Below, one piece after another: positions 1 through 15,000 of a DNA stretch of 64,000 bases. Within the stretch, counting starts at the first letter, position 1; each line of letters opens with the position of its first letter. Position numbers and translations under genes: made by a program. Source of the DNA: Dallia pectoralis. Lineage: Eukaryota; Chordata; Actinopteri; Esociformes; Umbridae. Location of the stretch: positions 4,113,908-4,177,907 of the forward strand of contig CM055728.1 of NCBI GenBank assembly GCA_029465975.1, given 5' to 3'. The notes beneath the pieces are model-generated. The model was not told the origin of the DNA, did not search any database, and was given only the letters and a program-made list of their open reading frames with translations.

Positions 1-53
1 GGCTTTTCTCTTTAGTGTATTGCATTGACCGACAGCTTTTCTATTTCTCTCAG

Positions 54-3000
54 CAGGAGCACTGGTTTGAGAAAGCGCTTGGGGAAAAGAAGGGATTTGT
101 CATAAAAAAAATGAAAGAGGATGGAGCATGTCTGTTTAGAGCTGTCGGTAAGTAAATTATTTTCTCATTTTTATTTTGAATAAACTCCAGGATAGATCTT
201 TGAACCCTTTCTGCCCGTCAACATTAAATATGCAGCAAAGATGTGCTGGTCGAAGATGCACCTGGTTTTGAAATGTCCAAAATGATAACCCTAAATTTCA
301 GTAATGGATTCTATAGTGGTGCTTGGTTACCAACATTCGTTTCATGGAGACATTGAATGTAGTTGTTAAAAAAGGTCTCTGCTAATTTTAAGTTGACACT
401 AGATGGCGGAACTCCACCATGACTTTTGTAGTTATTATTTTGTTAGGTGTCTTTATACACTAGCCAATCGGTGAAGCATATCACAAATATTTTGGAAGCA
501 TATCTTGAATATACAGTAAAATATACATATAAAGTATGTCTTTGTCACATTTTCCTGGCCATAACAATGTTTTTTGGGCTACTTTGTAAGGGTTTCAGAG
601 CATGTTTTGTTGTTTACTTAAAAACATTTTATTTACCAGAATTGTCTGAACAAACTTGATTTCAAGTAATTCCACTCTCAGCAATATTCATTTTTAGTAC
701 TAAGCCTTCCTAATACACTTTTTTTCTAAACAGCATTCAACTCGGACTGTATAACCGGAACTGCTGCATTTGAAACTAGGGCTCTTGTCTTTATTTAAGC
801 TTATGCTAACTTTTTGATAGAACTTATAATGGTTCTTTTATATTTATACATCCACAGCATGCTGTTGGATTTTCTCCCCGTCATGTTTTTAATTGTGAGT
901 AGTGCTGACGGTAATTCACCCGGCGTGGTGTTATGGGGATTTCTCACTTGTCTACTATCTGCTGTGGTTTCGATTGATCTTACTGTGAAATAGCATGTGA
1001 AGGAAAAAATGCATACGCCCACTAGACAACCCAGTGTAGCTAATTTGGTAGGAGCATGGCAACAATGCCAGGTTTTTGGGTTTGATGATTAAATTGGGTT
1101 CTGGGTTTTTTGTCCACTGGGTGGCCAGTATGGAAAATGTCCAATTGTATTATTGTCAACCTTGTTGTGAAGATGGGGTAAAATATCTCTGGTGTAAAAA
1201 AAATCTGTTTTTTAATTATTGAAGCAAATACAGTGAAGGAAGAAACTATTTCATCCCCTGCTGATTTTGTACGTTTGCCCACTGACAAAGACATGATCAG
1301 TCTATCTACACACTTAATCCACACACCTTTTCACTGTATAATCCATTGACATTCTCTAGATGGGCTAAATTGACTTTCAAAATTATTGTCACACCTTTTA
1401 TAAATCAGAAAGTGTTTTATTTCCCGTTACTGCAACACTCAATGCACACATTGAAGGACGAATGCTAACAATATGTACAAAACAAACAATATGAAGAATA
1501 CGATCAAGGGAGACCATGCATAGCTAGAATATGCAATGTTTAAGTTAGGGCTGTACCTGAATCAGAATGTTGTCAGTTGAATCGGATTTGACTGTTCTAT
1601 ACAGAGATTAAACTATTTGTTCTTTTTTGTTCATGAAAGACATGGATAATACATCTGACGATCAGAAAATCCATTGGCATGAGTTTGGGTGTTTATTTCG
1701 ACCTCATTAACATAAGCAACTGCAACAGAGTCATAGGACCTTATTTGTTTTGCCTTTGAACTGGGTCTATTTGATTTGCAGAAACCATTGGGCTTACCAT
1801 ATAGATTTTTCAAACTAAACACACATATTGGTTTTAAATCAAGCTACACAAAATGTTTTATGTTTTAAAATGAGTAAACAACAATATATTGAATGAATGA
1901 ATTGTGTTTTAATAGAATACTACACTTGTGGGTATTAGGGGGCTGAACAAAACAAGAAATCTAGCCATGAACATGCATAGTCGGAAACAACTATAGCTAC
2001 TCGTAGCATCAAGACTCGCTGCACATTTTTGGCTGAAGCACACTTACAAGAGCAGTCTCTATTCACCTGTTATATCTCACACCCTGAAAACCCCTGTGAA
2101 GCACCCTCCCCTTTTTCCTATTACCATAACAACCCATGAACATAGAACTCAATAGGGCACTTTCTGCCCATACCACAGTGATTTTACAAACACCCAGCCT
2201 AAAAGCCGACAGAGCACTCATCAACAAGTTGCTGCACAGCTGCTAGGAAAATGTTCCTGATGGGTTGAATTTAGAAAAAAAACCTAGAGAGGAACCAGGC
2301 TCTGGGGGGTGTCCAGTCCTCTTCTGTCTGTGCTGGGTGAACTTAAAATTGTTAAAGAATTTTTAAATGCATTTTTAAATGCAAGCTGTAAAATAGTCCA
2401 GGTCAAATGCATGACCAGTCTGAGAGGGACAACTGGGAGAGTTGATGGTTAGGCAGAATGGAAGCTAAAACTGTCAGGTATCATCAGCTGCTAGTCTGCT
2501 ACACAACCATTGGGGCCTTGGGAGTGGTCTGCAATATGTGCGTACGGCCGGTCGCTTCCACATTGTTGTCAATAGGCGTGGGTCTTCTTTTATAGAAACG
2601 GAAACAAGACACAGGGAAAAGTTCGACAGCCTAGTTCCCTACGTCCCAGGCCCAATACTATAGCAGCTTAAATCTTGAAACTGAGATGGGCGGTCCAGTG
2701 AAACAAAAGCAGTCTGTACAATTTAAGCTGCCGCAGGCAGTACAACCTATGTTGCACTTTCTTTGTAAGAGAGGTGATGTTCAGCTCCCACTTGATGTGA
2801 ACAGACTCCACAATGTTTACTGGAAAGCCACACAGGACGAAGGCACGAAGGGCTGCTGGGCTTTCCCTTAAGTCTACTCTCACCTCCACTGACTTTTGTG
2901 CATTGAGCTCCACGTTGTTCAGACTGCAAAAGCACACCAGAAGGTCAATATCCCCTCTGTAGGCTGACTCGTCTCCACCAGAAATAAGACCAATAAAAGG

Positions 3001-6000
3001 GGAATCATCCGCAAAGTTCAGAAGCTTGACAAAGAGGTAGATGGAGGTGCATGTGGACTTGGGCACTCCCATATGGAGTTTCCTGTAGCAAGGCTGGGAT
3101 TTTAGTGTTGAATGTAGAACTGAAGTCCACAAACAAAATTCTAGCGTAGGTTCCAGGGGGAGTCCAGACATTTGAGGATGATGTGGAGTGCCATGTTGAT
3201 GGTGCCATCCACATACCTTACCTATTTGCTGTGTAGGCCGACGTCAAGACCATCCCTGACCCAGTAAAAGACCCACTGCACTGTGGAGAGGTCCTCACAA
3301 GATTTAAAAGCCACAGCAATTAGGGTGACTGGTCTGTAGTCATTAAGCCCTGTGGTCCTTGGTTTCTTTGGGACTGGGTGGTGGTGGATGATTTGAAGCA
3401 GGCCACGATACAGCATGTCTCCAGTGATGTGTTGAGGATGTCTGTGAAGACAGCATTTAGCTTATCAGTACAGTGCTTAAGTGTGCATAGGGAGACTCCG
3501 TCAGGGCCAGCTGCTTTCTTCTGGTTTTGTTTGTTGAATAATTTGGTAATTTAAAATGGGATTGAAAATCCCGCTGTAGCTTGATAAGTGATGTTGATTG
3601 TTGTACTTGTAGTCTTAGGAGAGGTGTTGATTGGGATAGTTGATTGTGATGGGTCCTGATGGTTGTCTGAAGGGTCTGTTATTGGCGGCGGTACACAACT
3701 TAAAAAAAAAAAAAATCTGTAGTAAAACTTATTCAGGTTTTTGGTTCGTCTGTAGACTGGGGTGATTTGCATTTGTAATTTGTTGTCTCTTTTTTTCACC
3801 TCCAGATTTAAGCAGTGTCGTTAGCTGAGAGCTGTTTCTTTAATTTCTCCATCCCGGCCCTTGGCCTGTTTTACTGCATTCCCGAAGCTGTACTTTTGAA
3901 TATGGTCCATTCACCACTCATGAATGCCTCCCCCTTGTCCGTCCTCTGCTGTCTGTGATCCAGGGTTTGTCTTTGTTATAGCGTACACTGGTTTGAGTTG
4001 TAATGCAGCTGTCCTCACAGAAGCTGATGTGTGAAATCATTGCATCAGTGTATTCATCCAGGTCATCCGTGGCAGCCCTGAAAATGTCCCTATCAGTGCA
4101 GTCCAGGCAATCACGCAGAGCCTTTTTGGCTTCACTGCTCCAATTTCTTTTACTTATTACAACAGGCTTCTGATCCGAGAGACCTATGGCAGCACGAAGT
4201 ACAGCATGGTACAGCATGGTTCAGCCTCTCTGTTTGGGAGTTTAATAAGCTGTTTGTATTTAGGTAGCTTGTGGCTTAGGTTCCCTTTGTTAAAGTGACC
4301 AAGGATCATAACTTGAGAGTCCGGGAATAGCCCTTTCGTCACCAGAATTTGTTCTGCTAGCAGCCGTTGGGCCTCTCAATGATGAGAATTCCCGCAGGCT
4401 GGTGAATGGTTTGCAGTTAATGAAAATAAATTCCAGATCAGAAGTACAAAACAGGAGCATCATCATAGGCATAACTGTCGTTTATATAGAAGCATATTCC
4501 TCCTTTTGTTTTGCTTGTAAGTTCTGACTGCCTGCATGTCACCGAACAGAAAATAGCTTTGATTAAAATGTCCAATATTTGTAGAAAATCTGAATTTCTA
4601 AGAACATCGGAATTAGATCAATAGGAGTTGTTTCCGTACTGTTTGGCATTGCCTCTCTCGAAAATACTGTCCGAGATCTGTCGCAGACCACTTTTTTCAC
4701 AGAATTTTCCCCAATTCATCCATTTCATGCTCGGGTTATAATCTTCAAACATATCATAAATGATATGTTCATTGATTTATAAACTGAAAGCATCACTTCA
4801 AAATCTATTCTGTAACTTAATGGTAGCCAGTGCAAATATTTAAGAACCGGAGTGATGTGCTCGGTTCTCTTGGTCTTGGTTAACATTCTAGCATCAGCAT
4901 TCTGATTGAGCTTCTGAAGTTTTACAGTATTTTTGGAGAGTACGGTTAAGATCCCATTTCAGTCAACCCATTTCCCTTCATCCATGATAAAAGCTTGTTG
5001 AAACTAATTCCCCCAAATAAAATTTGAGAATCTATACTTAACCTTTCCTAGTGATTGTTTGAATTCAGTTCAAAATGTTGGTTTATAGAGTCAAAAGAAT
5101 GAAAACAAATTCTTACTGTCCAAAAGATTTATACCTGTATGACTTGGATTATTATATGCTTGAAATATGTCGAAATAACTGTTTTCTGAAAATGCTGCTG
5201 AATTCTGTACTGTGGCCATTTTGGTGGACGTATGGCTGAGTTGTTAAGAATGTCAATGTGTAAATAAAGATCAATGGAGCAATGCCATGTTTTGCAAGAG
5301 TGCATATCTCTGTAAAATCATGCACTTGTTCACTATTCACTGGTGTCTTTAGTGTATTTTCTGTATAATTGAGATAAACATTATCAACTGTGGAGAGACA
5401 AGCAAACCAACCCGCTTCTTCAGGCCTGCCTCTTTCTTAGAAATGCTTTCACTAGTTACATGCTAGCACGGCTTCCTAGATTGGTTGTGGTTTCGGCTTC
5501 TGTGTAGGCGTCTCTTCTCTGTTCTTCAGAAGTATATCTATTCAGATCTATTCTCTGTAGTCTTGCTAAATGTATTGGTAAAAATTACCTACGTTTTACA
5601 TACATTTTTTTAAATTTTGCTGCAGAGGCTGTGTGGATTCTAGATCCGTTTTTTTTTCAGAGACATCTCTGTATATTTATCCATTCACCCTTTTCTTATT
5701 CCTGACCAGTCCCTGCTGCTGAGATTCATCCCTATAGCATTGATGCCACAACCACCATGCTTCCCTGTTGGGATGTAATCAGACCAGAGTATCAATTGCT
5801 GCTAACATGGTTTGTCTTTGCAGGTTATTCCATCTCTGCAGAGAAATGGTGAAAAATGCACTTGCCACTTGCAAAATGCTTGTAAATGTCGTCTTTGGCA
5901 AGTAAATTGTGGACACTACATGCCACCCGGGCAGTTAGAAAAGCAGAATTTCATTCTTGCGCCAGAAAATGCTGGTGGTTAGTTTAGTCTGCTGGATCTG

Positions 6001-9000
6001 CCGCACTACAAATGTTTTATTTTAGTCTGATTTACCAATATTTATGGGGGTGTCTCTATTGTAACAAGCTCTCCTATACAAGCACTCTGACATTAAGTTA
6101 CAGACATTAAGTTACATTTTAGCCGTACGAGTTGAGTTGGGAACTGAACAAGGTTAGAAATGTGACCCATATCAAGCCCAATTATTTACCAGTAATTTTA
6201 ACCTGTAAAAAGTTCTGCGTTTGTATGGTTGTATGTTTATCTATAGTGCCTGTAGTAAATCATCATACCGTGTCAAAACACGGCTCTCCGCCCAAAACAC
6301 AGGTCCACCTGGATTGTTTTACAATACTGCAAGGAAAAATGGGTAAATGTTCCCCAATCTAGGTGCGCAAAGCTAATAGAGACGTATCCTAACAGACCGA
6401 TGGATGTAATTAAGACAACATGTAGCTTTGCAAAGTATTAAATCATGGGACTGATCACTTTTCCATAGCTGTTATCCTAGTTTTGCTTTTACGCTTAAGA
6501 CATGTTGACTTTTTACGTTACTTGAATGTAAGCTTACTGACAGTTTTTGTCTACATGGTTCAAGCTAATAGGATTTGTGGTATGCTTGGTGTTGGCCCCT
6601 AATTCTGTTTTAGTGTTTCTATTCTTTTCTTTCCCTTATATAGGCCTATATGTTTATACTGAGAAAGAGGAAATTGACCGAATTTCTCAGTATTTGTGCG
6701 GCTTTACCATGTGACTTGCCGGACTGAAAATGAACTCTGGTCTCATTTGCATATTTTGTGCTTGTAGAGGAAAGAGTGGTTGGCCAAAAATATTTAGCTC
6801 TGTTGACATCTATGTGTGACTCACATCAGATCTACATAAAGCTTGTGATTTTAAGATTAAGCCAACCAAATAAATACTGTTTAAGTTCTTTTTATGCATG
6901 CATAACAAGCAATATTGATGATAAAGCCACATGTTTTTCAAATGTAATATTATTATCATTTTGATAATAAACTACATTTCGATACATTTTTCATGTTTTG
7001 TTATTAGTTTTAATTCATATACCTTCATACATAAAAATATAATCAAGGCGTGGTCAGTAAAACTATCTATGGTGGGCCCATATAGATTAGAAGTGGTGTG
7101 CAAAAATGATTTATGTAAATGTTGTCTTTGGTTGTCTTAGGTTGTTTTTTAACACCTGATTGTCTTTTGTCTTCAGCTGATCAAGTGTATGGAGACCAGG
7201 ATATGCATGAAGTTGTTCGAAAACACTGCATGGATTACTTGGTAAGTTGTCTTCTTGATTTTATTTCCAGTCAGATTTTCCCTGTTGGATTTTTTTATAA
7301 TGAAAATGTGTACTTAAATTTCAGACGAAAAATGCAGACTACTTCTCGAACTATGTGACAGAAGACTTCACCACATACATCAACAGGAAGAGGAAAAACA
7401 ATTGCCATGGGAACCACATTGAAATGCAAGCAATGGCAGAGATGTACAATCGTCCAGTGGAAGTTTACCAGGAGGGCACAGGTGTGTGTGTTTCTGTATT
7501 GGGCCATGCCATATGCATGATTAGCATTGCTGCCTGATACTTTATACACAGTTTGCATTTTTTGAGTTTTATGAGCTTTGAGCTTAAAATGTTAAAGCAA
7601 TTACTTATAAGCAGTTGTATTGTTTTTAAATAGTTCTGTTAACCATTTCCACCCCTGTTTCTTGATCCTTCCACCTCAGAACCAATCAACACGTTCCATG
7701 GCATTCATCAAAACAATGACGAACCAATCAGAGTCAGCTACCATCGTAACATTCACTACAACTCTGTGGTGAACCCTAACAAAGCCACAATTGGAGTAGG
7801 CCTTGGGCTTCCTGCTTTCAAACCAGGGGTGGGTACCTACATTGTTTCTGCATGATTTATTATCAACACATAGTTCGGTGATATATCTTTGCAGTTGTTT
7901 CCTGTTACTTAACTAAAAATTTATGAATGTATGTAATGGTTACAAGTAAATTGGTGTTTTCACTGATCAGCCATAACATTAAGACCACTGACACGTGAAG
8001 TGGGTGGTATATATAGCAAGTGAACATTTTGTCCTCAAAGTTGGTGTGTTCTAAGCAGGGAAAATGGGCAAGCCTAACGATCTGAGAAACTGACAGCGGC
8101 TAGGAAAAAACCTAAAGAGGAACCAGGCTCTGTTGGGTGGCCAGTCCTCTTCTGGCTGTGCTTGATGAACGTGTAATAATTTAGTTTAATAATAAGCAGT
8201 CTTTTGTCTTATAAAATGGAATAGATTCAGAATAGATGGAATACAGTCAGAAATGGACAACCGGGAGTGTTGAGGGTTTGGCAGATGGGAAGCCAAAACT
8301 GACTGGTAGCATCAGCTGCTCGGCCTGCAACATAACCAGGGGGCCCCAGGAGGGTCCTGCCACATGTTCCCAGGGCCGATCGGTCCTGCAGCGTGGAAGC
8401 AGAAACAAGACACAGGGAAGGGTTAGACACCCTGGTTCCCTACACCCTCGGCACAATTGTATAGCAGCATAAATCTTGAAACTGAGACATTAGGTCCAGT
8501 GAAACTGTGGCCCTGGACAGGGCCCAACAAGCCGGAAAACATCCACCCACTTTACCAAGCATCAACCAAGGGACACCAGTCAATCGTAACTTGAGGGAAC
8601 AAAGGAGAACAATAGCGAGCCAGTGACTCCACCCCCGGAGTAGGGATTTGAGAGAGGACATCACAGGGGAGATGAGAACCCGCCTGGCAAAGACAGCAAG
8701 GTGGTAATGAGTTCTGAGCCTTCCATTCACCTTTATACCCTGGGCCATATTACACTTAACCATAAACGTTGCTGAAGAAATATGTTTTTAATTGTGACTT
8801 AAAAGTTTGAACCGATTCTACGTTTCTAACCCAGATTGGCAACTCGTTCCATACTAGAGGAGCTCTATAGGAGAAAGCTCAACCTCCAGCTGTTTGTTCA
8901 GAAATTGTAGGTACAATTAGAAGGCCAGCATCCTTTGATCTAAGGTTACATGTATGTATGTATGTATGGCTGGACTAATTCAGCAAGGTAGATGGGAGCA

Positions 9001-12000
9001 AGTTCATGTAAAGCTTTATATGTTAACAATTCCGGTATTGCACAATACTATCAATCCAGGCCATCCAGCTCTAACTTGGTGGAGTGACTCTTTCGCTCCA
9101 ATTTCTTGGAGGCTTGCTTAAGTGCTCTATTAGTGTCTGTGTACTAAGGCGCAAGTGTCATGTTGCATATTGCTTTTGTTTTTAGCAGTGCCACATTATC
9201 AACGCATTGTTTAATTTAAATCCGTTATTAGATTCTGTACAGATGTATTAACTCTATCGTCTTTTAGTAGGCCAAGCAAGCCTGGGAGTGCATCAAGAAA
9301 TCTACTAGTAGTTGTAGAGTTTATACAACAGGTCTTAAATATCCCTACCTTGGGGGGGTAAATGTGATAATATAACGGTCCGATAAGCCAGGATTCTGAG
9401 GAAAGATCGTTAGATCAAGTACATTTATTCCATTTGATAATATGCTGGACGAAACCTTCTGATTAAATTTTGTCTTCAAAAGCAGTTTGCAGAGGGTTTG
9501 TTCCCCATGTGGATATTAAAATCCCCAGAGATTAGAATAGAATCTACCATGACTACAATGTTGGACCAGAATTCTGGAAACTCACTAAGGAACAATGTGT
9601 ATGGCCCGGAAGGCCTGTAAATAGTAGCTATCAAAAACATTATATGCATTTATATTCATTTATTACCCTGCTTTGTTCTCATGAGTAAAACTTCAAAAGA
9701 CTGAAACCCAGAGATATGTTACAGTGAAAATGTATATAGTATAGTGTAGCATAAATACCAGCAACCCCCCCCCCCCCTTTACAGGATGCATGGGGAATCT
9801 GATTACAAGTGTAACCAGGAGAGGCCTCATTTAAAGCTGTAAATTCATCAGGCTTGAGCCAGGTTTCACAGGGGCCAATTAAATCAAATTCATGATCGGT
9901 GAATCATTAATTTACTGTGCCAAGCAACCTAAGGCAAGCGACCTAATATTGAGGATACCCACTTTAAGATACGAGGTGTTAGTGTCACTATTGTTTATGA
10001 CCGGTCTAAATGAGGGCTTTATTTTAATAAGGTTGCTTTTATTAACACTACCTTTTTATTGTTTGAATTACGGTGTCAATGGTAAAGGCTTTGCTAACTT
10101 CTCTGGCTATCCCATCGACATATTTCACTATGCTAGCAGGCTGGCTAACAGCCTGATGCCTGACTGGCACCCTATCTCATGTTAAGGCAATTGGTGATAA
10201 AGTTAATGCTGGTTATGATAGAAAAGGGTTGTAACAGTGTTTTATAATGCACTTGTATATATGTGGGGGTTGTTTGTCAGTATTAGATTAGGGTACAATA
10301 GTTTTTAACGTTAATCAGAGTAGGCATTAAAAAACAGCCGTATCAAATTAAAATCAATACATTCTAAATGTCACTGTAAATGTCACTGTGCAAAAAAGGT
10401 CCTGAAAATACAAGGGAAGCCAATTGCCAATGAATTAATAGTTTAACACCTTGGTGAAAGTTGGAGAGTTTCAAGATTATTTTTAGCAAAATTCATGTTA
10501 TGATGGATATGTATACTTCTATCTCAAGTTAATGACCTCTGTCCACTGCCTTCTACTCCCCCAGCAGTACGCAGACCAGTCACTTATGAAGAACGCCATT
10601 AAAACCTCAGAGGAGTCCTGGATCGAGCAGCAGATGTTGGAGGACAAGAAGAGAGCAACAGACTGGGAGGCCACCAACGAGGCAATAGAGGAGCAGGTAG
10701 CCAGGGAGTCCTACCTCCAGTGGCTCCAAGACCAGGAAAAACAGGCACGGCAGGTAAGACAAATGCAGTGAAAGTTTCAAACAGATTAATATATATTTCA
10801 TTAGATATTGTAGATTCTTTAACCTCTTCTTGACAGCCGTCCCGTAAATGGTTTAGGCGAAGCTGGGCTTCTCCTAAACAATATTATTAGCATTGTTTAG
10901 TAATCCATCATAATCCATATTCGGTTGAGAATAGAAGTTTCCAACATTCAAGAAGGTGTTTTTCACTGAAAACTAAATCGAAGGTGAATGGCTAAACTCC
11001 AAAAGGGCGGGTTTTCAGTTGCCTAGCATGTTTTCTCTCTGTTTGGGAGAGGTAGGTTCACTCACTCACTCACTTCTCTTAAAGGGACATGCGTTCACTA
11101 AAATAACTGTATCTGAGTGAATAAACGAGCTAGAGACTTGAAACAAAGCCTGGAATAATGCTCAGACCTAGGGGAATCCATAGCATTCTGAGATATACAT
11201 TTTCAAAATCACTGAAAAATGTATGTTGTTGAGTATGAGTATTAGCTCATGTCAGATATTATGTGTTATATTATCCTTAATTAATTAAACATTTCAACAA
11301 AATTCAGACTGTTCTCTTTTAAATGCCGTTCACCAAATGTTCCTACATAGTTCTGTTCCAGAGCATTATCCATTTAGATTGGGATGGGTCATTTTAGGCG
11401 GAAATTGAGATCTGGGCACCTGTCAACAGGTTAAAGGAGTCACTCTTTGCATTTATAACAGCTTTGCACAGGTTTAGCATTCTCTCAACCAGCTTCATAA
11501 GCTGGTCACCTGGATTGCATTTTATTGTAGCCAGAAAACTTGTTTCAATGGTTATCAATGGAGGTATATAGCTTAACCGATTGTCAGTTTGTACAATAAG
11601 TTATTCATAATAGATACATATAAACAATATTACCTAAAGAATATATAATGCATTTTTTGTGTGTACAGATGCACGTTGTGCGTATCCTATTCGAGTGCTG
11701 AAAATAGCCGGAACTGTCATCTTCCACCGCTTATCCGGGGTCGTGTTGCGGGGACAGCAGCTCTAGCATGGGACCAAACTTTACTTTTCCTGGCCACATT
11801 AACCAGCTCTAGCTGGGGGATCCTGAGGTGTTCCCAGGCCCTTATGGAGATAAAATCTCTCCACTCAGTCATGAGTCTTCCCAGAGGACTCCTCCCAGCT
11901 GGATGTGCTAGTAACATCTCGCTATGGAGGGGCCCTGATTGTTTGAGAGTCTAGAGTCCAGTTCCATATATATATCAATGCTGCTCAACAGAACCACAAA

Positions 12001-15000
12001 TACCTAATCCTGTTTTAACTTGACCCTGTATTGCCTGATTGTGTCTCATTGTCATATGCACTCCTGTGTTCTGTGTACTTATTATGTAACTGTATGTTGT
12101 CCTGCACATTTTCTCGCCTTATCATGGCCAGGACGCCGTTGCAAATGAGATTTTGTTCTCAATCGGCCTACTTGGTTAAATAAAGGTTAAATAAAAAATA
12201 CAAATAAAAATGCAAATGGAGGACCTGATCACAAGGTGTTTGGAGTTTAGTAACCAGCTTAGATGGGATGCCTGTATTGAATGCTGAGCTAACGGCTATG
12301 AACAGCATCCTCACACAGTTTTGTCCAGGTTGATCAGTGCAGTGTGGACAGTAGTGGGGATGGCGTCCTCTGTAGACCTGTTAGGGCGATAGGCAAACCG
12401 ATGTGGGTCCAGAGTTGGAGAGAGGCATGACTTAATGTGAGCCAATACAAGTCTTTCAAAGCACTTCATGATTATGGGGGTTAGCGCAGGTCGAAAGTCA
12501 TTTAGGCATGACGCAGTCGACTATTTCAATGGTTGTGGTCTTGAAGCACGTGGGGACCGCCGCTTTAATGGCTGGTTCTTTGTTGTCCCTGTCAAACCGG
12601 GCATAAAAGGTAGAGTAGATGGTAGTAGGGATAGTAGGGGTAGGGTGCATTGGTCGGCAGTCAGTGATGGCTTGAATGCCCTGCCACATGCGTCAAGGGC
12701 CAAAGTTGTTGTGGAAATTATCCTTAATCCTAACTTTGTGGGCGTGTTTGGCCATCTTGATGCCCCTTTCCAGGTCGGCCCTGGATGTCATGTAGGCCTC
12801 CTTATCACAGGATCTGAAAACAGCATCACATGCCTTCAGCAGTATTCCTCTCTGTTTATCCAAGGCTTTTGGTTGTGAAAGGTCTTTATTTGTTCTGAGT
12901 GTTGACATTGTTGTGCAGTTGTTGATGTAATCCAGAACTGAGGATTTATATGATTTAATGTCAATATGGTAGTCAGTGGTAGCCTGAGTGGCAAACAGAC
13001 TGTCCTCACTGTAGCTTTCACACGCTTCATGATGGGTAGGTACTTTGGTAGCATTAACAGTTAGTGGTGGTCAGTCTGACCCATGTGGTGGAGAGGGGTG
13101 GCTTTGTAAGCCTCCGGAATCTTACTGTACACATGGTCAATTGTATTGTCTCCTTTTGTGTGGCAAGAGACATTTTGGTGGAATTTGGTAAAAACAGTTA
13201 ACAGGCTGGAGTGGTTGAAATCCTCTGCAACAATTATAAGGGCATCGGGATGAGCAGTCTGTTGAATGCTAATGGCATCCTGCAATTAATTCATCGCTGG
13301 CTTAGCCTTAGCATCTGGTGGTATGTAGGCTGCGGTAACAACAATGGACGTGAACTCTCTACACAAGTAAACAGGTCTGCATATTCCAGTGCGTCCAGAG
13401 TGTCAGAGCAGTGACTCCCGATAAGGTTTGTGTTGGAACACCACGCTTGATTCCCGTGAATACCGGAATACCGGTCTTGCCGAAGTTTGGTGCCGTATGC
13501 TCAGCGCAAATGACAAAGTTTTTTAAGGCTGATAGCATTATCCGGTATGCAGTTGACAAGCAACATTTCTGTAAAAATCATGATGTTGCAGTCCTTAATC
13601 CTTTTCTGTGAAATAATCCTTCATTGTGTTTTGTCCATTTTATTTGCCAGCGAGCGAACGTTAGCTAGGGTGCTCTGGTTGTGCTGGCTGCCTCTGGTGA
13701 AGCTAGAACACACGCTCTCTAGACTATCATGGAAAACAAGAAAGAGCATAGTGTTATAGGCTCCAAGAATGGCATGGCGGTGGAGTACCCCTCTTGGCTG
13801 ATGGCAAAAATAGAAAGAACTGTCTCTGGCTCTGGTTCTGATTTGGTCAATTTTGACTAGTGTTTCCACTTGGGTGAATGTGTGCTAATTTGTGCTTAAG
13901 TTGTGCTGCCTTGAGTGATCAATGTTGAATGCTAGTGCTATCTAAATGACCACATGATGAAAGCAGTAAAAAATTTAAAGATTTGTGTGTAGATTTCATG
14001 CAGTTGTATCATGTGCCTTATTACTGATGTCAATATTTTATTGGTTTCTTGCCCTATCCTAGCCACGTAAGGCTAGTGCGACCTGCAGCTCGGCCACTGC
14101 AGCAGCCTCCAGTGGTCTGGAAGAGTGGAGCGCCCGCTCGCCTCGGCAGCGCAGCTCAGCTCCTTCACCTGAAAACAGTGAAGCCCTCCATTCAGACACA
14201 AGCACTAAGCCACCCTCTCCTGCTGGAGCGGGCCTCATCATGTCAAAGCCTCCTTCACCTTGTGCCCCTGGTAAGTCACTGTTACAATAAATGTGTTTAA
14301 TCAATTAACCATATCAACGGTTCGATTTTTGGGTTAATTGGGAGAAAAACTTAAGGAACACACATAGTTTCGGGTCATTTTAATATTACTGCCTTGGACA
14401 ATTTGTTATTACTGTAATTTCCGGACTATTGAGTGCACCTGAATATAAGCCGCACCCACTGAATTTCTAAAAAAATATTATTTTGAACATAAATAAGCCG
14501 CACTGGTCTATAAGCTGCCCGTTCCTACCGGTACATTGAAACAAATGAACTTTACACAGGCTTTAAGGAAACACGTGATGTAACAAAAATAAATACGCTT
14601 TAACGAAACATGGGTTGTACTGTTCTCTCAATGTGTTTTACTCCTCTTGAGTATTAACATAAATAAACAGCCAAACTCTTTTCAACGAGCCAGGTGAGCG
14701 AGCGCACTTGCTCCTTTAATTACTTCCACATAGTAATCAACTTGACATCACTGAAACGGAGTGAAACTAAAAAAGAGAATACACAATGGACTTAATGAAT
14801 TACAAGCAAACGTGCAACTACCGTTATCTACAATACTTCAAACAATTCGTTTTTTGTACAAACCTAGAAATAAGCATAATGTGACTATAACATTATGAAA
14901 ATATATAAAACAGAGCTGTTACATTCATTGCTTTCTGAAGGAAGCGCATAACACGACTTTAAGAAACCAACAAGCTAGCGTGTTGTCTTTTTTCCTGTTT

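Noticed and set aside
14049..14304. Frames of 83 (+) and 81 (-) codons
   Set aside because: Shadows of the otud5 Ser/Pro-rich exon 14063-14270.
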